Below the pieces are notes generated by a model. The model was given only the letters and a program-made list of their open reading frames with translations. It had not been told where the DNA came from and did not search any database. A DNA stretch of 64,000 nt. It comes from Desulfitobacterium dichloroeliminans LMG P-21439 (lineage in GTDB: Bacteria > Bacillota > Desulfitobacteriia > Desulfitobacteriales > Desulfitobacteriaceae). Below are positions 1 to 7,962 of this stretch, one piece after another. Each line of letters begins with the position of its first letter. Positions within the stretch are counted from its first letter, which is position 1. Location: assembly GCF_000243135.2 (NCBI RefSeq), contig NC_019903.1, positions 3,014,001 through 3,078,000 on the forward strand, in the 5' to 3' direction. Made by a program: the position numbers and the translations under genes.

Positions 1-403
1 AGCAATACACCATGATCGTTTTGTCTTTGGGTAAGTTCACCAAGTTTTGGGCTATAGCCTCACCCCAAGGCATGTTAACCGCTCCTTTGATATGACCTGC
101 ATCATAATCCTTCGCTTGGCGTACGTCCACGATAAAGAGATCTTCACCAGCTTTAACTTTAGCTACAAAATCTTTCTCAGGAATTTTGTAAACATCTGCA
201 GGCATGTTAGCAAAGTAAGCTTCCGCTGCCTCTTCAACCACATTCACTTCAGGTGCGGGGGGCTGAGCAGGCTCAGTCGGTGCCGGTTGGGTGGATGCCG
301 CTGGTTGGGTCGTAGCTGGAGTACTGGAAGAAGTGGAACATCCTGTAAGAACGAGAGACAAAACCAAGAGCACTTCAATTGATAAAAGACCTAGCTTTTT
401 CAT
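1..403 (-). CDS. Rhodanese-domain lipoprotein, 3' end cut by window edge
   Basis: The reading frame opens at an ATG at 403 behind a GGGGAGG ribosome site and runs off the left edge. The visible N-terminus is a lipoprotein signal peptide with a Leu-Thr-Gly-Cys lipobox (Cys about residue 22), a Pro/Thr/Ala-rich linker, then the start of a rhodanese domain (VDVRQAKDYDAGHIKGAVN) up to the loop MVYC that carries the catalytic Cys. It is a close paralogue of the next gene: from the domain start onward the DNA is almost identical to 1111-1350, while the linkers differ. Family knowledge suggests an extracytoplasmic membrane-anchored sulfurtransferase or sulfide-handling protein; the substrate is not visible. 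Only the N-terminal third or so is present. Confidence 0.85.
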   Translation of the reverse strand, partial: MKKLGLLSIEVLLVLSLVLTGCSTSSSTPATTQPAASTQPAPTEPAQPPAPEVNVVEEAAEAYFANMPADVYKIPEKDFVAKVKAGEDLFIVDVRQAKDYDAGHIKGAVNMPWGEAIAQNLVNLPKDKTIMVYC

Positions 404-451
404 AAATTTAAAACCTCCCCATATTTTTAAATCGCCCTATATAATGTGAAC

Positions 452-1498
452 TTAAGAATGATCCCCTGCATTAGGTTGAGGCTGAGCACCTGAAGGTTGG
501 CTACCGGAAGAACCTTGAGGCGGTGCAGCATTTTCTATTCCAACCACTGGGAATCCTTTATTCGCCCATCCAGAACCGGGAGTAGAAGGCATACCCATAC
601 CAGAGTTTAACGAGACTGCGTCATAACCGAGTAAGCGGAGAATGGCCACAGTCTGACCAGCCGTTTGACCGGTATAACAGTAGGCTACTATTTTTTTGTC
701 CTGAGGAAGCAGCATCCCAAAATAGGCTTGCATTCCCTTTGCAAAAGGAAGATTAATCGCCCCTTCAATATGGCCTTTGTTAAAGTCGTCTGCTTTTCTT
801 AAGGATAAGAACATAACGTTCGGGTCTTTAGCATCTAACGCTTTTTTTGCATCATCTTCACTGATTTTATAATTGGCATAGGTTGTGCCTTTCAGCTCAG
901 CCATTTTCGAGAAGTATTCGGTAATGGCAGTTTGGACTTCTGGCTTGATCTCTGCCTTTCCTGCCGGAATAACGTTCGCTGTGGTTTCAGTCACATCAGC
1001 GACCCCTTCAACTTTAGAGATCCCAAGATTCCAGCCCAGATTCACTGATTTTGCATTGAAACCAGCCACGTTTAAGAGAGCAACGGTCTGACCTGCAGTT
1101 TGGCCGGTATAGCAATACACCATGATCGTTTTGTCCTTGGGTAAGTTCACTAGGTTTTGGGCGATAGCCTCACCCCAAGGAATGTTAACCGCTCCTTTAA
1201 TGTGACCTGCATCATAATCCTTTGCTTGTCGTACGTCCATGATAAACAGATCTTCGCCGGCTTTGACTTTAGCTACAAAATCTTTCTCAGGGATTTTGTA
1301 AACATCTGCCGGCATTTTAGCGAAGTAAGCTTCGGCAGCCTCTCGTACTACATCCACTTGAGGTGTCTGGGGAGCCTGAGCCACGGGCTGTTGGGTAATA
1401 GCTGTTGCCGAAACACCAGATGAAGAAGTAGCGGAGCACCCAGAAAGTACAAGAGATAAACCAAGGAGAACCGTGAGAGATAACCTTATCCTTTTCAT
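452..1498 (-). CDS. Tandem double-rhodanese lipoprotein
   Basis: 348 aa. Residues 1-21 form a lipoprotein signal ending LVLSGC (lipid-modified Cys21), followed by a Ser/Gln/Pro-rich linker. Two rhodanese domains follow, about residues 65-170 and 190-325, each with the CYTGQTAGQTV active-site loop (Cys129 and Cys274), so both look catalytically competent. The C-terminal 25 residues are a low-complexity Gly/Ser/Pro/Gln tail. By family it should act outside the membrane on thiosulfate, sulfide or persulfide donors; this role is inferred. It lies 48 bp upstream, in transcription order, of a paralogue (1-403), so the pair is a tandem duplication and probably one transcript. Confidence 0.9.
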   Translation of the reverse strand: MKRIRLSLTVLLGLSLVLSGCSATSSSGVSATAITQQPVAQAPQTPQVDVVREAAEAYFAKMPADVYKIPEKDFVAKVKAGEDLFIMDVRQAKDYDAGHIKGAVNIPWGEAIAQNLVNLPKDKTIMVYCYTGQTAGQTVALLNVAGFNAKSVNLGWNLGISKVEGVADVTETTANVIPAGKAEIKPEVQTAITEYFSKMAELKGTTYANYKISEDDAKKALDAKDPNVMFLSLRKADDFNKGHIEGAINLPFAKGMQAYFGMLLPQDKKIVAYCYTGQTAGQTVAILRLLGYDAVSLNSGMGMPSTPGSGWANKGFPVVGIENAAPPQGSSGSQPSGAQPQPNAGDHS

Positions 1499-1691
1499 GA
1501 AACTAAATCAACCTCCCTCAATTTGTCTGTAAAATTTTTATTTGTTAAAATTTATACAAACTTATTATAAGGGAAGAATCCAAATCTGTGTTATAAGACA
1601 TTACTATATACCCTATCAAAACATTTGATATCCTTCCCTTCTATGACTTCGTGATATTTGATAGAATAAAAGGAAAAAGCAGTTCTATGAA
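1499..1691. other. Divergent intergenic region
   Basis: This AT-rich gap separates the minus-strand rhodanese gene from the plus-strand glycosyltransferase, so it must carry promoters for both. A TATAAT-like box is readable on the minus strand near 1562-1568, but no convincing -35 partner was found at standard spacing. No hairpin or protein-coding frame is apparent. Confidence 0.4.
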
Positions 1692-3290
1692 ATGTTGAAA
1701 AAGCAAAGAATCAACGATGGCGGTGTGGAAATGAGAATACTAAAAAACTTCATTACCTCAAAATACAGCTATCTCCTTTTTACCTTTCTTTATATCTCGT
1801 GTCATATCATCCTTCTAACTCGCTTTCCCTTTGTTCATTCGGATGAAACCTGGTTAAGCGGTTTGTCTAGAAACATCATGGAGACAAATAGTTATGGCGT
1901 AACGGAATCCTTTTTTGATCTTTATCCCCGAAATCCTCACGCTATCAAGAGTATCTTCCATACCTTGCAAATCCTTTTCATCAAGCTGATGGGTTATGAA
2001 ATTTTTACAATCCGTTTATTATCCTTTATATTTGGCCTGCTCACTCTATTCTTTTTCTATAGGCTCTGTAACACTATTTTCAATTCCAAAAAAGCGGCTA
2101 CTCTTTCAACCCTGTTTTTGTCTATGGATATTCAATTCATTTATGCTTCACATTTTGCTCGGCAAGAAATAATTTTACTCTTTGTCTTGGTATTTTCCTT
2201 AAACTACTTTTTGTCTACCCTTTCAAACATGAAACTAATCCACCATGTCGTTCTGGGAAGTATCATCGGCCTTAGTATTGGTATCCATCCCAATAGCTTT
2301 ATCCTATGTCTGACTATACTTTTTCTTTATCTATTCCATATTCTTTTTACGAAAAAGCTCCCTATTTACGGGCTATTTACCTATCTTGCTACGGTAGGAG
2401 CTCTTGCCCTCAGTTTCATTGCTCTAAGTTTTTATTTTGATCCTAATTTCATTAGCAATTACACTCAATACGGAAGTCAATTTGGAGTTACAAATACTCT
2501 TATCGCAAAATTCTCAGCTATTCAGAACTTTTATCTAAAGCTCTACTATGGAGTAAGCGGAACTTATTATACCCCTGATATTAAGCTAGAGTTTTATCTT
2601 TTTGCTATAGCCTTGGCTGCATCCCTGCTCTTATTATTTAATGAAAAGCAAAAAACAAGGGAACTCCTTATAAGTATTATCCTTGCCCTTGTAGCTATCA
2701 ACGTAGGAATTCTATGGATCGGCCGCTTCAGCCAACCGAGTATAATCTTTCTATTTCCTTTGTTCTATATTTTGGTGACCTATGTGTTACTTCGTATGGG
2801 TAAAAACGCTAAAGTGTATTTAGCAATACTACTTTCTCTCATGATAAGCATGAGTAGCCTTGCCAATATTCTCCCTTATCTTAATCATTCCTATGAGAGC
2901 TATCTCCAAGAAATCGGGAAGGTCGTTAAAAAGGAGGACCTCGTCCTAGCTAATCTCAATGCCGAAATGTATTTTGATAATGGTAAACTTTACGATTATC
3001 GAAACCTAGCTTACCTTGAGGAAAGCAATCTGACTTTTGAACACTATATCGATAAACATGAAATCGCTTACATAATATATCCCGATGAAATGGATTTTAT
3101 TTTTGCCTACAGACCCGAATGGAACAATGTCTATGGAGATATTTCCTCATATTATGATGACATGCAAAGGTTTCTCCAAACAAAAACTCAATTAGTTTAC
3201 GAGTTTACTGAACCCACGTATGGAATGCGGATCGCTAGATATATTAACCAAAAGGAATGGAAGATTAAAATCTACAAAGTTAAAGAATAA
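1692..3290 (+). CDS. GT39/ArnT-like membrane glycosyltransferase
   Basis: 532 aa polytopic membrane protein, with about ten hydrophobic segments between residues 28 and 400 and a soluble C-terminal tail. The first large external loop holds HSDETWLSG, matching the catalytic-Asp loop of the GT-C fold (PMT/ArnT family 39), which uses polyprenyl-phosphate sugars. A second possible start is the ATG at 1731 (MRILKNF), just before the first membrane helix; neither start has a strong ribosome site. It is the only plus-strand gene in the first 55 kb and converges on the ABC transporter. The nearby sugar aminotransferase and GT2 gene suggest it moves an aminosugar to the cell surface, which is inference. 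Confidence 0.8.
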   Translation: MLKKQRINDGGVEMRILKNFITSKYSYLLFTFLYISCHIILLTRFPFVHSDETWLSGLSRNIMETNSYGVTESFFDLYPRNPHAIKSIFHTLQILFIKLMGYEIFTIRLLSFIFGLLTLFFFYRLCNTIFNSKKAATLSTLFLSMDIQFIYASHFARQEIILLFVLVFSLNYFLSTLSNMKLIHHVVLGSIIGLSIGIHPNSFILCLTILFLYLFHILFTKKLPIYGLFTYLATVGALALSFIALSFYFDPNFISNYTQYGSQFGVTNTLIAKFSAIQNFYLKLYYGVSGTYYTPDIKLEFYLFAIALAASLLLLFNEKQKTRELLISIILALVAINVGILWIGRFSQPSIIFLFPLFYILVTYVLLRMGKNAKVYLAILLSLMISMSSLANILPYLNHSYESYLQEIGKVVKKEDLVLANLNAEMYFDNGKLYDYRNLAYLEESNLTFEHYIDKHEIAYIIYPDEMDFIFAYRPEWNNVYGDISSYYDDMQRFLQTKTQLVYEFTEPTYGMRIARYINQKEWKIKIYKVKE

Positions 3291-3322
3291 GCCAGAGCTT
3301 CAGGGCTCTGGCTTACTTTTTT
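3289..3322 (+). terminator. Rho-independent terminator of the GT39 gene
   Basis: Ten-base perfect stem (3289-3298 with 3305-3314), 6-nt loop, followed by ACTTTTTT. It overlaps the last bases of the GT39 stop codon and separates it from the convergent ABC transporter gene. Confidence 0.85.
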
Positions 3323-3347
3323 CATAATCTAATTTATATCACTAAAC

Positions 3348-4121
3348 TCAATGCTCAGAATGGATATCCAATAACGAATAGACTTGATCATAAACTTCAG
3401 AATATCCCTCTGCCCCTACAGCCCTTGGTCTTGGCAGCTGATTAGGGATTATTCTTTTAATTCCCCCGCTCCCCCTCCCGCCCATGACTGCGATGCGATC
3501 TGAGAGTATTATTGCTTCTTGAATATCGTGGGTTACCAACACGATAGTAACCCCTGTCTCCCTCCAGACTTTCAGAAGCAAGTTCTGGAGAGATAACCGT
3601 GTTAACGCATCCAAGCTCCCGAAAGGCTCATCCATGAGTAAAACCTTCGGTTTAATTACCAAAGCCCTTGCCATGGCAGCTTTTTGCTTCATACCTCCCG
3701 AAAGCTGATGTGGATAACTGTCTTCGAATCCACTTAACTCTACTAAATTAAGATACTTAAGGGCAATCTCACGGCGTGTCGCTTCGCTATCCCCAAGACG
3801 GTTCACCTGCAAGGGGTAGATTGTATTCTGAATTACGGTTTTCCAAGGAAAGAGCTGGTTAAAATCCTGAAAAATCATCATCCTCTTCACTTCTGGTTTC
3901 GCAATCTCTTGGCCATCCATGAATACACCACCCGAACTAGGGTGGTCAAACCCAGCAATTTGCCTTAATAGTGTGGTTTTACCACACCCTGAAGGCCCTA
4001 AAATAGCTAAAATCTCTCCCTGCTGAATATGGAGATTGATATTCTCCAGTACTTTTAGGGTTTTGCTTGATCCTCGATAATATTTTTCGACGGACTTAAG
4101 TTGTATTAGATCATTCCCCAT
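3348..4121 (-). CDS. ABC transporter ATPase, nitrate/sulfonate/taurine type
   Basis: 257 aa ATPase of the SsuB/TauB/ThiZ group. Walker A GPSGCGKT at residues 42-49, Q-loop in MIFQDFNQLFPW, ABC signature LSGGMKQ at 140-146, Walker B LLMDEP at 161-166, and the switch His in LVTHDIQEA. It powers import through the permease encoded immediately upstream, whose 3' end it overlaps by 16 bp, indicating translational coupling. The substrate cannot be read from the sequence; relatives carry sulfonates, nitrate, bicarbonate or thiamine precursors. Confidence 0.9.
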   Translation of the reverse strand: MGNDLIQLKSVEKYYRGSSKTLKVLENINLHIQQGEILAILGPSGCGKTTLLRQIAGFDHPSSGGVFMDGQEIAKPEVKRMMIFQDFNQLFPWKTVIQNTIYPLQVNRLGDSEATRREIALKYLNLVELSGFEDSYPHQLSGGMKQKAAMARALVIKPKVLLMDEPFGSLDALTRLSLQNLLLKVWRETGVTIVLVTHDIQEAIILSDRIAVMGGRGSGGIKRIIPNQLPRPRAVGAEGYSEVYDQVYSLLDIHSEH

Positions 4122-4888
4122 TTTTTAATGGTCCTTTCTTCAATAACTGCAAAGAAAAAGTCCTCGACGATAATTCCGATTAGGACAATCACAAAGAGTC
4201 CGGCAAAGAGACCTGGGGTATCCATAAAAACTCTTTGCTTGAAAATATACCATCCCAAGCCACCGTTGGCGCCCACGGCACCAAAGATCATTTCCGCGCT
4301 GATTAACGCTCGCCACGCCCTAGCCCAACCGATCCGCAACCCGGATAGTGCATAAGGCAAGGAGGCTGGAATCAAGATATCCTTAATGATACGAAAACGA
4401 TTTAAGCCTAGGTTCAAACCAACTTCTTTGTAGATGGGCGGTATAGATCGAAAACCAGTCATCATATTCAAAATCAGCGGCCAAATCACCGAATGAATGA
4501 TAATTACGAGAATGGAGACCGTTCCGGTGCCAAACCAAATAATAATTAAAGGCAATAAAGCTATTCCCGGCAAAGGATGGGCAATCGCGACTAGGGTATC
4601 CACAAGACCGTCAACCACTTTATTACTGATAGCCAGAGAGCTTATCATAATTGCCGCCAACAGACTAATCAGAAGTCCCTGGAGGATTAAAGCTAAGGAA
4701 AAACCCGTCTGAATGATAATTTCTCCACGGACAACCGAATCACCTAAGGCCCTTACAATAACCAACAAGGATGGAAAAATGGATGTTGGAAAGACACCAC
4801 TTTGGGCGGTCATCTCCCACGCAGCTAGGATGGCTATCATCCAAAATAATCTGGTCTTCAATTTGCGATACGAGCCGGTATTCATCAT
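4106..4888 (-). CDS. ABC transporter permease, SsuC/TauC type
   Basis: 260 aa inner-membrane permease with about six helices and the BPD_transp_1 cytoplasmic loop (EVGLNLGLNRFRIIKDILIPASLPYALSGLRIG), the EAA motif that contacts the ATPase. It overlaps the upstream binding-protein gene by 4 bp and the downstream ATPase gene by 16 bp, giving the order binding protein-permease-ATPase in one operon. Family and operon architecture support an importer of a small anionic or heterocyclic compound. Confidence 0.9.
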   Translation of the reverse strand: MMNTGSYRKLKTRLFWMIAILAAWEMTAQSGVFPTSIFPSLLVIVRALGDSVVRGEIIIQTGFSLALILQGLLISLLAAIMISSLAISNKVVDGLVDTLVAIAHPLPGIALLPLIIIWFGTGTVSILVIIIHSVIWPLILNMMTGFRSIPPIYKEVGLNLGLNRFRIIKDILIPASLPYALSGLRIGWARAWRALISAEMIFGAVGANGGLGWYIFKQRVFMDTPGLFAGLFVIVLIGIIVEDFFFAVIEERTIKKWGMI

Positions 4889-5850
4889 TTCCTATCCCAT
4901 ATTACTTCCTCTAGATTGGCAGGTTGACTCTTGATAAGTCCATATTTCTGCATGAAGTCGGCAAATTCCATAACCCCTTGAACTTCAAGACCATAGGCGG
5001 TATCCGAACGCTCCAGATAATTTACTAACTCCGCCTCATCCATCTGATACGCCTTGGCTAGTATCTCCACTGTTTCTGTTGGATTACTTTCCATAAAGTT
5101 CAAAGCATCAGCCAACGCCTCAAGAAATGCTTCATAGACCGCCGGCTGCTCTTCATAGAACTTCTCCGAGGTGACACCCACTGAAAAAGTAAAGTCTTCC
5201 CCCATAACCTCTTTGCCATCCAGAATTTGATGGATTCCCGGTTCCTCAAGTTCCATAAATAAATAGGGTGGCGTCGTAAAATGGGCGCTAATTTCACTGC
5301 GTGCCAAAAGTGCGTTCATACCATCAGGATGATCGAGGGTGACCAGTTGATTGTCTAGCCTCTTGGAATCCCCCCATAGTTTGTCAGAAGCCATGGCCAG
5401 CAAAATATGCTGGATGCTCCCCGGCTGAGGTAAGGCTATCCTATCTTCCGGAGTAAAATCCTCAATGGATTGAATCGAATCCTTATTGACTACCAGCCCG
5501 ATGGGAGTGGTGGAAAGCCCGCAAGCAATCTTCCATTCCATACCTTTATCCCAACCGATCAAAAAAGGTGGAATGGCCATAAAGCCTACATCCAATTCCT
5601 CTGCCAGCATAGCTTCCCGAATGGCCGTTGTGTTGCCGAGTTGCCGCCAGCTCACCTCAATGCCGGGTAATTTGCTTTCTAAGAGCTGTTTCTCTTTCAT
5701 AATCTGTAACGGAGCATAAGCAAGACCATATTGCTCGGCAATTTTTATTTGAAGCTTATTCGCCTGAACTTCACTTGAAGTATTACAGCCCACTAAGATC
5801 AAGCAAAGAAATGTTATGACAAGGATAGCCAAAAAAAATTTCCTCTTCAT
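4885..5850 (-). CDS. NMT1/THI5-like substrate-binding lipoprotein
   Basis: About 321 aa. I place the start at the ATG at 5850 (MKRKFFLA) because GGAGGTG lies 6-7 nt upstream; a GTG at 5865 would put that site inside the coding region. The lipoprotein signal ends LVGCN. The mature part is an SsuA/NMT1 periplasmic-binding fold with AYAPLQIMKEKQLLE near the start and PQPGSIQHILLAMA in the hinge region. It is the receptor of the ABC importer encoded downstream. The 62-bp gap to the ATP-grasp gene upstream allows co-transcription, so it may serve the same pathway; that link is inference. Confidence 0.88.
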   Translation of the reverse strand: MKRKFFLAILVITFLCLILVGCNTSSEVQANKLQIKIAEQYGLAYAPLQIMKEKQLLESKLPGIEVSWRQLGNTTAIREAMLAEELDVGFMAIPPFLIGWDKGMEWKIACGLSTTPIGLVVNKDSIQSIEDFTPEDRIALPQPGSIQHILLAMASDKLWGDSKRLDNQLVTLDHPDGMNALLARSEISAHFTTPPYLFMELEEPGIHQILDGKEVMGEDFTFSVGVTSEKFYEEQPAVYEAFLEALADALNFMESNPTETVEILAKAYQMDEAELVNYLERSDTAYGLEVQGVMEFADFMQKYGLIKSQPANLEEVIWDRK

Positions 5851-5912
5851 ACAATTCACCTCCACTAGTGTTCGTCATGGCACCTATTTCCGGATTTTTG
5901 ACACCTACCGAT

Positions 5913-7163
5913 TCATTTCTGACAATGCAAATCCACGAGCATATTCTTTCCCTGTATATCTCTAATCTCCAGACATGCAAGGGCTTTCTCTATCTTAGTT
6001 TTTAAACCAGTGGCAGAATCACCTTGAAATAGCATATACCCCACCCGTTGGGTAGCATTTTGGATTTCTTGAATCGTACTCCCCACATCATAATTAAACC
6101 CACCTGTAATCGCTCCCGACCTAACCACTATTCCCTCCATCGGTGCCATCCTACCGATGGTTCCCGGCTTGGTAAAAATCATTTGGACAGAGGCGTGGTT
6201 TGTATTATTTTTAAGTTCGTAGTGTTCAAGGGCAGTATAGTCAACGTCTTGCCCTGAAGCATGAAGAATCAGCATTTCGAGAATATCTACCCCCGTAATC
6301 ACCGGTAATAATTCATCCTCATAAGCTCCTCCGATCCTACAAGCAATCTCATTCACCTTGATCCCTTCCGAGCCAATCAGCATTTGAAAATAAATGGGTC
6401 CGCATTGAATATCAAAAGCCTGTACTATTTTGTCTGTAAGCTCTTCTATCTCCTTTGCATATTCGGCAAGATATTTTGAAGGAAAATGATGAGCAATACA
6501 AATACCGATGTGTTGACCGTTTGCAATGGTTTGTCTGTCGGTCACCGTCAGGATATGAGCTTTGCGGTCTCGAACCCAGCCGCTTAGGGTGATCTCTTCA
6601 CTCGGATAAAATTCTTCAATTAGAATTTCATCTTCTCTGGAGTAGCTTAACACATCAGGCAATAAACTTCGTATTTGTTGTAAAGACTCGACTTTATAAA
6701 CTCCACGTTGCCCTTGGCTATCTAGGGGTTTCATGACCGCTGGGAATCTTATAGCCCCAAGCTCTGCTTCCTCAAAATCCTTCTGGATAAGTCGATACTC
6801 GGCGCTGGGAATTTCATTTTCTTTAAATATCTTCTTCATTACTTTTTTATGAGTTACAGCTTGTGCCTGCTCACTATCTAAAAAAGATGGAAGCCCTAAT
6901 TCATTCGCTACTTTTGCACAAGTCAGAACGGGTTGATCCGTGCCAACGGTCAAAATACCATCTATTTTATACTTGCGCGCAACAGCTAGGCACCCTTGTG
7001 CATCAAAGGTACTGGTCAACTCGCTGTAATCAGCGAACTTTTTCCCAGGCGCGTCATCTAAATAGTCGGCAACTATCACCATATGCCCTTTTTCTTTAGC
7101 CCGTAGTATAGCATTAATCTGAATATTACTACCACCTAAAATCAGCAACCTAGCCAGAGTCAT
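5913..7163 (-). CDS. ATP-grasp ligase of unknown substrate
   Basis: 416 aa. N-terminal Rossmann-like preATP-grasp domain (LLILGGSNIQINAILRAKEKG), central ATP-grasp domain (FPAVMKPLDSQGQRGV for the nucleotide lysine; EILIEEFYPSEEITLSGW) and a metal-binding end (IKVNEIACRIGGAYEDELL) resembling carbamoyl-phosphate synthase large-chain and BtrJ/BacD-type carboxylate-amine ligases. Such enzymes activate a carboxylate as acyl phosphate and join it to an amine. The adjacent WecE-type aminotransferase would supply an amino-sugar, so N-acylation of that amine by an amino acid is an attractive but unproven role. The AGGAGG site lies only about 2 nt from the ATG, so translation may begin a few codons later. 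Confidence 0.82.
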   Translation of the reverse strand: MTLARLLILGGSNIQINAILRAKEKGHMVIVADYLDDAPGKKFADYSELTSTFDAQGCLAVARKYKIDGILTVGTDQPVLTCAKVANELGLPSFLDSEQAQAVTHKKVMKKIFKENEIPSAEYRLIQKDFEEAELGAIRFPAVMKPLDSQGQRGVYKVESLQQIRSLLPDVLSYSREDEILIEEFYPSEEITLSGWVRDRKAHILTVTDRQTIANGQHIGICIAHHFPSKYLAEYAKEIEELTDKIVQAFDIQCGPIYFQMLIGSEGIKVNEIACRIGGAYEDELLPVITGVDILEMLILHASGQDVDYTALEHYELKNNTNHASVQMIFTKPGTIGRMAPMEGIVVRSGAITGGFNYDVGSTIQEIQNATQRVGYMLFQGDSATGLKTKIEKALACLEIRDIQGKNMLVDLHCQK

Positions 7164-7220
7164 TCCCTCCTAACACATCATGAATATCTTTTAGATAGTC
7201 TTCAAACTCGAAATGATAGC

Positions 7221-7961
7221 TTATAGTTTATTATTCGCTATTTCGTATTGTGGGCGAGTGGTCCTTGCGAACTTGGATATCCCCGGGCCATAGTTCAGCA
7301 GAATCTTTAAATAAAGCCTCACTAATTTTAAGATGCTGTAGTTGGAATGACCAGATTCCCTTTTATGGTGATTGACCTCAATGTTTGCTACTTTAACTCG
7401 GTGTTTGAAGATGATCGCCGAGATATAGACAAAGGAAGTCCGATCCACAATAATTTTGGCAAGTAAATTTTTATGAAGAATACGAAAACTGCTCACCTTG
7501 ATGCCGGCCGGTTTATTGATCATGAGGTTGAAGAGCAGATCTCTCAGCACTGCACCCCAATATCGATACCTTTGATCCTTTTTAGCGGCCAGCGACGGCA
7601 ATCCATAAACTACGTCGTAACCCTCTCGAATCTTCTGCCAGAGCTTAACAATCTCCTCAGGAGGATTCTGCAGATCATCATCCATGATAACTGTATATGT
7701 CCCAGTGGCATAACGCAAACCGCACATAATAGCATTTTGTTGACCATAATTTCTCTTAAGTTGGATTATCTTGATACGTGGCTCCATCCTATGCAGATCA
7801 AGCATTTTGCTAAAGCTGTCATCTTTGCTGCCATCATCAACTAAAATGATTTCAAAATCAAGGTTTAGTTTATTCAAGGTTTCCTGAAGATAGTAACAAA
7901 GCATCCCTAAGGTCTTTTGACTATTATAAACAGGAACCACAACACTTATCTTTTCCATCAT
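7221..7961 (-). CDS. GT2 glycosyltransferase, ArnC/GtrB/DPM1-like, no membrane anchor
   Basis: 246 aa GT-A fold transferase. SVVVPVYNSQ at the N-terminus, LVDDGSKDDS binding the nucleotide, and DDDLQNPPEEI, a DXD motif in the form typical of polyprenyl-phosphate sugar transferases (ArnC, GtrB, DPM1). ArnC and GtrB continue into two C-terminal membrane helices; this protein stops just where those should begin (residues about 215-246 are not hydrophobic enough), so it is either soluble like DPM1 or truncated. It starts 2 bp after the stop of the aminotransferase gene and clearly belongs to the same transcript. Likely role: placing a sugar on undecaprenyl phosphate. Confidence 0.85.
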   Translation of the reverse strand: MMEKISVVVPVYNSQKTLGMLCYYLQETLNKLNLDFEIILVDDGSKDDSFSKMLDLHRMEPRIKIIQLKRNYGQQNAIMCGLRYATGTYTVIMDDDLQNPPEEIVKLWQKIREGYDVVYGLPSLAAKKDQRYRYWGAVLRDLLFNLMINKPAGIKVSSFRILHKNLLAKIIVDRTSFVYISAIIFKHRVKVANIEVNHHKRESGHSNYSILKLVRLYLKILLNYGPGISKFARTTRPQYEIANNKL

Positions 7962-7962
7962 A

